Shown piece by piece: positions 13,907 to 18,967 of a DNA stretch of 18,967 nt. The translations under genes and the position numbers were made by a program. The number at the start of each line of letters is the position of its first letter. Positions within the stretch are counted from its first letter, which is position 1. The notes beneath the pieces are model-generated. The model searched no databases and had not been told where the DNA came from. It was given only the letters and a program-made list of their open reading frames with translations. Source of the DNA: CAYSHJ01 sp964589725 (lineage in GTDB: Bacteria > Planctomycetota > Planctomycetia > Planctomycetales > Planctomycetaceae); NCBI GenBank assembly GCA_964589725.1, contig CAZPUJ010000743.1:1-18967 (forward strand). The letters are read 5' to 3'.

Positions 13907-15208
13907 ATGCGTCGCCGCTTCGCAGTCTGCGTGCTGGGGGTGTGGAGCCTGTTCGCGTCCGCGACGGCACAGGCTCAACCGGCACCGGGGACCATTCCCC
14001 CGCCGAGGATTTACGCGCCAGCTCCCTACGACGCATCAAACAACTGGCCCGCTTGGGGTGTCCCGGCCTATGACTTCCCGGATGACGGGCATATTTACTC
14101 CAATCAACAATACGGTCCCGGACCGGATCGGTTCATCACCGAGCGACTGCCTCAAGACAAAGGCTGGGATTACGAGGACACGCCCGTTGATCGCTTCCTC
14201 TCGGCGCTGGGAAAGTCGACCTATCTACGGCTGGAGTACATGCAGTGGAACTTTCAAGATCCGGGCAATCAGTTGCTGGGATCTTCGGTCGCGGGCCAGA
14301 TTGATCCGTCGCAACCATTCCGGACGACGATCAACGGATTGCCAGGAACGGCCCGAGTTCCCACGACGGAGCCATTGCACTTCCGAGACGTCCAAGGCAT
14401 CCGCGGCACGATCGGCGTGCCCACCAGCATCGGGAATTTCGAGGCAAGTTTCTTTGCGTTTGATCGAGTTCATGCGGACTTCTTCGAGACCGTTGCTGAA
14501 CCACTGGTTCTTAACCCAAGCGCGCAGATCCAATTAGCAACCAGTACGCGGCTCAATGGCCAGATTTCCACAAACCTGTTTCTGTACGACGCCTCGTTTC
14601 GGATCTTTCACAACAGCCAGATTTTTGGTGGTGAGGCGAACTGGATCGGGAAGTCACCCTACGAAGAAGGCTTGATCGTGCGGCCTTTGGCCGGCTTCCG
14701 CTACCTTGACATTCAGGAGCGGCTGTTCCAGCAAGGCACGTTCGATCAGCAAGGCGTTTTGGTTCCGCCGCTCGTCAGCGACATTGATTCGACGGTGTCC
14801 AACCAGATTTATGCTCCGCAAATTGGCCTGCGGTTGGAGTTCGCTCAACGTTGGTTCACGCTGGGCTTCGAACCCAAAGTCGGTTTTGGTGTGAACACGT
14901 TCGACGCGACCGTCGGCACCAACCAACTGCGAAGCCAGGGTGACCCCGCAGTGACCACGCGAGAAAGTGGTACGAAGTTCTCACCGGTGGGCGATTTTTC
15001 GGTGTATGGAAAGTTTCACGTGCGAGACAACTTCTCGCTGACGGGAAGTTATCAGATCATGGTCGCGTCCGGCATCTCGAGACCGGCGACGAACATCTTC
15101 TATAATGACAATGGATCGAGCCAGCCGGCGGCAATTGTCGTCAATCCCAGCTTCGATAACATGGTCTGGCAAGGCATCACGATCGGCGGCGAGCTGCGCT
15201 TCCGTTGA
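13907..15208 (+). CDS. BBP7-family outer-membrane beta-barrel protein
   Basis: A 433-aa exported protein of the planctomycete BBP7 type. The signal peptide is MRRRFAVCVLGVWSLFASATAQA (cleavage near AQA-QP). A Pro-rich linker (PAPGTIPPPRIYAPAPY) follows, then the barrel: alternating strands such as STYLRLEYMQWNF, GIRGTIGVPTSIGNFEASFFAFDRV, NLFLYDASFRIFHN, IVRPLAGFRYLDIQERLF, YAPQIGLRLEFAQRWFTLGFEPKVGFGVN, VYGKFHVRDNFSLTGSYQIMV, and the last strand MVWQGITIGGELRFR, whose terminal Arg follows a Phe typical of barrels. It probably sits in the outer membrane; function (porin or structural) unknown. A strong AGGAAGAGGA ribosome site precedes ATG 13907. Convergent with the DUF1501 gene, with a 79-bp gap that holds only a weak stem (GCGTCG facing CGACGC). 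Confidence 0.88.
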   Translation: MRRRFAVCVLGVWSLFASATAQAQPAPGTIPPPRIYAPAPYDASNNWPAWGVPAYDFPDDGHIYSNQQYGPGPDRFITERLPQDKGWDYEDTPVDRFLSALGKSTYLRLEYMQWNFQDPGNQLLGSSVAGQIDPSQPFRTTINGLPGTARVPTTEPLHFRDVQGIRGTIGVPTSIGNFEASFFAFDRVHADFFETVAEPLVLNPSAQIQLATSTRLNGQISTNLFLYDASFRIFHNSQIFGGEANWIGKSPYEEGLIVRPLAGFRYLDIQERLFQQGTFDQQGVLVPPLVSDIDSTVSNQIYAPQIGLRLEFAQRWFTLGFEPKVGFGVNTFDATVGTNQLRSQGDPAVTTRESGTKFSPVGDFSVYGKFHVRDNFSLTGSYQIMVASGISRPATNIFYNDNGSSQPAAIVVNPSFDNMVWQGITIGGELRFR

Positions 15209-15287
15209 TCGTTTCACCGAGGCGTCGCCATGCAGAAACAAGACGACGCTTTCGGCTGGGGTCCGTTCGCGCTCGTCAACGCCGGAC

Positions 15288-16769
15288 TCACGCCAACCAG
15301 CGGTCGATGACTTGGCCGCCCACGTCGGTCAGGCGGAAGTCGCGGCCTTGATAGCGGTGCGTCAGCTTGAGGTGATCGAGGCCGAACAGGTGCAGTAGCG
15401 TGGCGTGGAAGTCGTTCACGTGGACTGGATCGTTAGCGACGCCCCAGCCGATCTCGTCGGAAGCTCCATAAATCTGACCACCCTTTATTCCACCGCCGCA
15501 CATCCACAGCGTGAACGAGAAGGGATGATGGTCTCGGCCAGAGGGCGGAGTCCCCGGTGTGCGGTTCTCGCCCAACGGCGTGCGGCCGAATTCGGCGCCC
15601 CAGACGACCAGCGTGCTGTCGAACAGGCCTCGCTGCTTGAGATCTTTGATGAGCGCGGCGATCGGCTGATCGACGACCCAAGCGTTGTAGCGTAGATCGC
15701 CTTCAAGATTACTGTGCTGATCCCAAGCCTCGTAAATGATGTTGACGAAGCGCACGCCGCGCTCGACCATGCGCCGTGCGAGCAGACAATTACGCGGGAA
15801 TGTGAGATGCGCTTCCAGCACATTGCCGCGCCCGGTCGCCTGCGGATGTTGAGGCCGGTCGATGCCGTAAGCGTCCAGCGTCGTTTTGGTCTCGCCAGTC
15901 ATGTCGATCAACTCCGGCGCGGCGGACTGCATCCGAAACGCGAGTTCGTAACTGGCGATGCGGCTGGCGATTTCGGGATCATGAATCTCGGCGTAGCGGC
16001 TTTCGTTGAGCGCCTTCAGCGTGTCCAGTCCGCGACGCTGTAACTCGGTCGGCAAGCCGCTGGGGTTCGACAAGTTCAACACCGCCTCGCCCTGATTGCG
16101 GAACAAGACTCCGGCGTAATGCGACGGCAAGAAGCCGTTCGACCACAGCGACGCTCCGCCGCTGGAGCCGCGACCACTGGTCAACACCACGTAGCCGGGC
16201 AAGTTCTGCGACTCGCTGCCCAAGCCGTAGGTCAGCCAAGAACCGATCGACGGCAACCCGAAAGTCGCTCGGCCGCAGCTCAGCAGCAATTGGCCGGGAT
16301 GATGATTGAACTGCTCCGAGAACATCGACCGGATCATCAAAATGTCGTCGGCACACGTCGCAATGTTCGGCACGAACTCCGAGAAGTCCATGCCGCACTC
16401 GCCATGCTTCGTCCACCTGCGCGGCGAGCCCATCAGGACCGCGCCTTCTTTCTTGATGAACGCGAACCGAACTTTCTCGAGCATCTCCTTCGGCAACGGC
16501 TGGCCATCCAACTCATTGAGCTTCGGCTTCGGATCGTACAAATCGAGATGCGAGGGTGCGGCCGCCTGAAACAGGAAGATGCAGTTTTTCGCCTGGGGAG
16601 CAAACGCCGGCGGCTTGATCGCCAGCGGATTGGCGGCCGCGGGCGTGTTCGCCGCCATCAACCCGTCGTTGGTGAGCATCGCGCCCAACGCGGCACTGCC
16701 CAGCCCGCAGGCTGAGGAGGTCAAAAAGTCGCGACGAGTACGATCAAGGTAATCGTGAGGCAAAGGCAT
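15288..16769 (-). CDS. DUF1501 protein, Tat-exported, alkaline-phosphatase-like superfamily
   Basis: A 493-aa protein with a twin-arginine signal (RTRRDFLTSSACGLGSAALGAML, RR at 12-13), so folded export by Tat is expected. The core is DUF1501 from the sulfatase/alkaline-phosphatase-like fold: CIFLFQAAAPSHLDLYDPKPKLNELDGQPLP, MGSPRRWTKHGECGMDFSEFVPNIA, DDILMIRSMFSEQFNHHPGQLLLSCG, LPSIGSWLTYGLGSESQNLPGYVVL, RRMVERGVRFVNIIYEAWDQHSNLEGDL, LVVWGAEFGRTPLGEN and DHHPFSFTLWMCGGGIKGGQIYG. In planctomycetes these genes usually travel with DUF1549/DUF1553 haem-domain genes; here the next gene on this strand is the PVC-type haem protein, about 0.9 kb upstream past the repeat island. The ATG has GAGG about 8 nt upstream. 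Its enzymatic activity has not been established for the family. Confidence 0.92.
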   Translation of the reverse strand: MPLPHDYLDRTRRDFLTSSACGLGSAALGAMLTNDGLMAANTPAAANPLAIKPPAFAPQAKNCIFLFQAAAPSHLDLYDPKPKLNELDGQPLPKEMLEKVRFAFIKKEGAVLMGSPRRWTKHGECGMDFSEFVPNIATCADDILMIRSMFSEQFNHHPGQLLLSCGRATFGLPSIGSWLTYGLGSESQNLPGYVVLTSGRGSSGGASLWSNGFLPSHYAGVLFRNQGEAVLNLSNPSGLPTELQRRGLDTLKALNESRYAEIHDPEIASRIASYELAFRMQSAAPELIDMTGETKTTLDAYGIDRPQHPQATGRGNVLEAHLTFPRNCLLARRMVERGVRFVNIIYEAWDQHSNLEGDLRYNAWVVDQPIAALIKDLKQRGLFDSTLVVWGAEFGRTPLGENRTPGTPPSGRDHHPFSFTLWMCGGGIKGGQIYGASDEIGWGVANDPVHVNDFHATLLHLFGLDHLKLTHRYQGRDFRLTDVGGQVIDRWLA

Positions 16770-16879
16770 GACTGGGCCTCAAAAAAGGACGCAGCAACGG
16801 ATCATTCTACCGGAAAGAGATGTTGCTGGTGATTGTAAGACGGCTGATCGACTGATTCATTGGAGATCACGGCTTTCTT

Positions 16880-16914
16880 GCCACGGATGAAACACGGAAT
16901 GAACACGGATCAGG
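16880..16914 (+). repeat. 35-bp CACGGA repeat, copy A (direct)
   Basis: Three CACGGA-type boxes about 11-13 bp apart, ending GGATCAGG. It faces copy B with only two mismatches, making a 141-bp inverted-repeat unit (16880-17020) around a 71-bp T-rich spacer. Confidence 0.92.
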
Positions 16915-16985
16915 CGGGAGGCGGGAGTTCGTTTTCTTCTTTTGGCCTTCTTCTTGTGGCCACTCACTTCTCGCCTGTTCTATTT

Positions 16986-17020
16986 CCTGATCCGTGTTCA
17001 TTCCGTGTTTTGTCCGTGGC
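16986..17020 (-). repeat. 35-bp CACGGA repeat, copy B (inverted)
   Basis: Reverse complement of copy A apart from TG replaced by CA in the first spacer. It ends 15 bp beyond the GxxExxY stop codon; relative to that gene it is the 3' bracket. Confidence 0.92.
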
Positions 17021-17034
17021 CCAAACTTTTCCCA

Positions 17035-17403
17035 TCAGTACACGAACCGTTGGAACTCGACCTGCGTGCGGCCGAAGTTAATGAGCATGCCGACTTGAAT
17101 GCCGGTAGCTTTGAGTTCGTTGAGCAGTTGGGCCTCATCAGACTTCTGATACTCCTTGGCCACTTTGAGTTCGACGATCACGCAGTCGTTTACAAACAGA
17201 TCGGCTTCGAAGTCGCCAACGTCAACGCCTTTGAACAACACGCGGATCGGTTCTTCGAGCTTGCAGGTCTGGCCGCGCCTAATGAGTTCGACCTGCATGG
17301 CCTTTTGATAAACGCTCTCCAGAAATCCGTAGCCCAGGATTCCATATACCTCAAAGGCCGCGCCGATGATCTGCTCGGTGACTTCGCCATGCAGCAGCGG
17401 CAT
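17035..17403 (-). CDS. GxxExxY protein (PD-(D/E)XK nuclease-like superfamily)
   Basis: A 122-aa member of the GxxExxY family. The name motif is GFLESVY (residues 26-32), in GAAFEVYGILGYGFLESVYQKAM. The PD-(D/E)XK-like core is GDFEADLFVNDCVIVELKVAKE (Asp68, Glu79, Lys80), followed by EAQLLNELKATGIQVGMLINFG and the end VEFQRFVY, as in the family. Function is unknown; nuclease activity is inferred from the fold only. ATG 17403 (MPLLHGEVTEQIIG) has AAAGG about 8 nt upstream. An in-frame ATG at 17502 reads through a copy of the 35-bp repeat (PCSFRVSSVAKK) and is rejected. The gene is closely bracketed by repeat copies B and C in inverted orientation (15-16 bp from either end), which suggests they form one unit with the gene. 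Confidence 0.9.
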   Translation of the reverse strand: MPLLHGEVTEQIIGAAFEVYGILGYGFLESVYQKAMQVELIRRGQTCKLEEPIRVLFKGVDVGDFEADLFVNDCVIVELKVAKEYQKSDEAQLLNELKATGIQVGMLINFGRTQVEFQRFVY

Positions 17404-17419
17404 GAGGATGCCTTTCTTT

Positions 17420-17454
17420 GCCACGGATGAAACACGGAAAGAACACGGATCAGG
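17420..17454 (+). repeat. 35-bp CACGGA repeat, copy C (direct)
   Basis: Same length and box spacing as copy A, with AAAG in place of AATG in the second spacer. It lies 16 bp upstream of the GxxExxY start codon and, relative to that gene, mirrors copy B. Confidence 0.92.
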
Positions 17455-17475
17455 ACAGGAGGGAAGGCCTTTTGG

Positions 17476-17510
17476 GCCACGGATGAAACACGGACGGAAC
17501 ACGGATTAGG
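17476..17510 (+). repeat. 35-bp CACGGA repeat, copy D (direct)
   Basis: Tandem to copy C, 21 bp after it (second spacer CGG; last box GGATTAGG instead of GGATCAGG). Confidence 0.92.
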
Positions 17511-17654
17511 ACAAACGGAATGAGGGAGAATTGAAATACTCACTTCCAGCAAAGTGTCTGTCCTGCTTCTCAACCAAATTCTTAACTCGAACTCAGACAA
17601 TTCTGTTTCGAATGATCAGGTTCGCGGCTCCTCTCTTCGTTACTTCATTCCCTG

Positions 17655-17689
17655 CCTGATCCGTGTTCAATCCGTGTTTCCTCCGTGGC
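17655..17689 (-). repeat. 35-bp CACGGA repeat, copy E (inverted)
   Basis: Inverted relative to C and D, ending five bases before the stop of the haem-protein gene (17695). The 144 bp between D and E (17511-17654) hold no supported gene. Confidence 0.92.
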
Positions 17690-17694
17690 TAAAA

Positions 17695-18967
17695 CTATTT
17701 CTTCTTCAGCGTCGTCAGGTACTCGACCACGTCGGACATCTCGTCGATGCTCAGCGTCTTGCCGAGGTCGTTGGGCATCAGCGAGACCTTTTGCTTCACG
17801 ATCTCGTCGATGTCTTTCCGAGGGATCGTCTTCGTGATCGCTTCGGGATTGCGGAGGGTCACGGCGTCGGCGGTTTCGCTGATCATCAGGCCGGTGAAGA
17901 CCGTGCCGTCGTTCAAGGCGGCGGTGTAGCTCTCGTAGTTGTGGCTGATGCCGGCGCTGGGGTAGATGATCGATTCCCACATCGCTTGGCGGCTGAGTTT
18001 CGTGCCGATCTCACTGAGGTTCGGGCCGACGTCTTTGCCTTGGTTGTTGACGATGTGGCAGGTGTTGCACTTGGTTTCTTTGGCGGCGAACAGTTTGGCT
18101 CCATTGCCGGAGTTGCCTGTTCGCTTGGCGAGTTCGCTCAGCGGCGGTAGCGGTTTGGCGTCTTTGCCAGCCGGCGGCGGGAAGAGTTTTGCTACGACGG
18201 CTCGTTGAGCGTCGTCGAGCGGTGCGGTGGAAAACGCGGCGGCCAGCGCGGGGGCGAACGTTTCGTCGAACACTTGCGACCCTTCCACGAGTTGCAGGAT
18301 TCTCGTGGCTCCCGCCTTGGTGCGAGTCGCTCCCTTGATGGCTTGGCGGCGGAGGTCGGCGGGGTAGTCCGGAGTGGTGACGATCGGCAGCAGCAGCGGG
18401 ACGGCCTTGGCATCGCCGGAGTTGCTCAGCGCGGTGGCCAAGGCCACGACACCTTTCGCCACATCGGGACGGTCTTTCGGCGCGGGGAACAGCAACATCT
18501 TCGCCATGAGTTGCTGCTGGTCTTTGCCCAGCAGCACGCGGATGGCATCAATGCCGATTTGGTCATCGGGCTTTTCGACGGCCAGCGCGAGCAAATCGGA
18601 AAAGCGGTCGGTGACGTTGAACTTCTCGACCAGCGTGAGGAACTGCGGCTGGCCTTTCAGCGAATCGAGGACGCGGTTCAGCGCGGCCTTTTGGGCTTCG
18701 TTCTTCGAGACATCAAAGCCCTTCAGACGGTGGAGAGCCTCGGCCGAGACCAGGGCCACCTTCTGCTCGTCGCCGCTGCTGCCGAACGCTAGCTGCACCA
18801 GTGCGTCTTCCTTCGCTTGGCTCGCGGGGAGGAAGTCGAACGCGCGGAGGTAACGCGGACACTCGTCGGCCGTCGTGTTCGGATCGGTGACGATCTTCGC
18901 AAGTAGTTCGGGAGTTTGCTTCGCGCGCGATCGCCAAACGATGTCCCGATAAGCGGCAATGTTTGGA
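17695..18967 (-). CDS. PVC-type HEAT/haem-binding CxxCH protein (5' partial)
   Basis: The frame is open to the window end, so the start is outside; a GTG at 18798 is only internal. The visible 424 codons begin NIAAYRDIVWRSRAKQTPELLAKIVTDPNTTADECPRYLRAFDFLP, typical of the large planctomycete proteins with a propeller (membrane-bound dehydrogenase-type) domain, HEAT-like helices and a C-terminal monohaem cytochrome. Helical HEAT-like repeats run to about 18100. The cytochrome part is NGAKLFAAKETKCNTCHIVNNQGKDVGPNLSEIGTKLS, with CNTCH at 18055-18069; the distal end is SHNYESYTAALNDGTVFTGLMISETADAVTLRNPE and the last SLMPNDLGKTLSIDEMSDVVEYLTTLKKK, where Met in SLMPN is the likely sixth haem ligand. 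Periplasmic location is expected. It is on the same strand as DUF1501 and separated from it by the repeat island. Substrate unknown. Confidence 0.9.
   Translation of the reverse strand, partial: PNIAAYRDIVWRSRAKQTPELLAKIVTDPNTTADECPRYLRAFDFLPASQAKEDALVQLAFGSSGDEQKVALVSAEALHRLKGFDVSKNEAQKAALNRVLDSLKGQPQFLTLVEKFNVTDRFSDLLALAVEKPDDQIGIDAIRVLLGKDQQQLMAKMLLFPAPKDRPDVAKGVVALATALSNSGDAKAVPLLLPIVTTPDYPADLRRQAIKGATRTKAGATRILQLVEGSQVFDETFAPALAAAFSTAPLDDAQRAVVAKLFPPPAGKDAKPLPPLSELAKRTGNSGNGAKLFAAKETKCNTCHIVNNQGKDVGPNLSEIGTKLSRQAMWESIIYPSAGISHNYESYTAALNDGTVFTGLMISETADAVTLRNPEAITKTIPRKDIDEIVKQKVSLMPNDLGKTLSIDEMSDVVEYLTTLKKK

Noticed and set aside
17404..17502. Longer GxxExxY start at 17502
   Set aside because: The added residues are translated 35-bp repeat; family members start close to the MPLLHGEVTE position.
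16880..17689. CRISPR array
   Set aside because: Repeats occur in both orientations and with irregular gaps, spacers are not uniform and no cas gene is present.
1..18967. tRNA, rRNA or riboswitch
   Set aside because: No cloverleaf, rRNA-like segment or known riboswitch consensus was recognised on either strand by eye; a covariance-model scan was not possible.

Overview
The window looks like chromosomal DNA from a GC-rich planctomycete (Pirellulales/Planctomycetales-type). The basis is the protein set: a BBP7-type outer-membrane barrel protein, a Tat-exported DUF1501 protein, a PVC-type HEAT/CxxCH haem protein, a secreted PQQ-like propeller opening with the 'NWNQFRGPRGDG' hallmark, and a secreted protein with a CX4CH haem-like motif. 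Interspersed palindromic repeats of kinds common in that phylum support this. No rRNA, tRNA, phage module or CRISPR array is visible.

Layout. 1-1140 (+) is the 3' part of a membrane-anchored transglutaminase-like protein. 1183-2193 (-) is quinolinate synthase NadA, with no ATG/GTG/TTG at its expected N-terminus. 2442-4424 (+) is a YjhG/YagF-type sugar-acid (xylonate) dehydratase. 4399-5345 is a REP/RAYT unit: a Y1 HUH transposase gene between two pairs of inverted 28-bp REP palindromes. 5328-6614 (-) is a secreted PQQ-like propeller protein and 6711-8453 (-) is RecJ. 8454-8820 is a repeat-rich gap. 8821-10056 (+) is an alpha/beta-hydrolase-like protein whose stop overlaps the start of an EamA/DMT transporter (10053-11057). 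11194-12429 (+) is a secreted protein with a haem-like motif. 12460-13587 (-) is an M20 deacetylase (ArgE-like). 13907-15208 (+) is a BBP7 barrel protein. 15288-16769 (-) is the DUF1501 protein. 16880-17689 is a repeat island with five 35-bp CACGGA repeats around a GxxExxY gene. 17695 to the window end (-) is the PVC-type haem protein, 5' end outside the window.

The genes are mostly single housekeeping or cell-surface genes, not one pathway. The only tight coupling is the hydrolase/transporter ATGA overlap. The noteworthy content is the repeats: at least five families. One (REP) has its presumed transposase in the middle, shows a compensatory stem change, and supplies the stop codons and last residues of both neighbouring genes. 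Another (35-bp CACGGA repeat) brackets a GxxExxY PD-(D/E)XK-like gene as inverted repeats and may be an undescribed small mobile or domesticated cassette. All identifications are from reading motifs; no database search was run.
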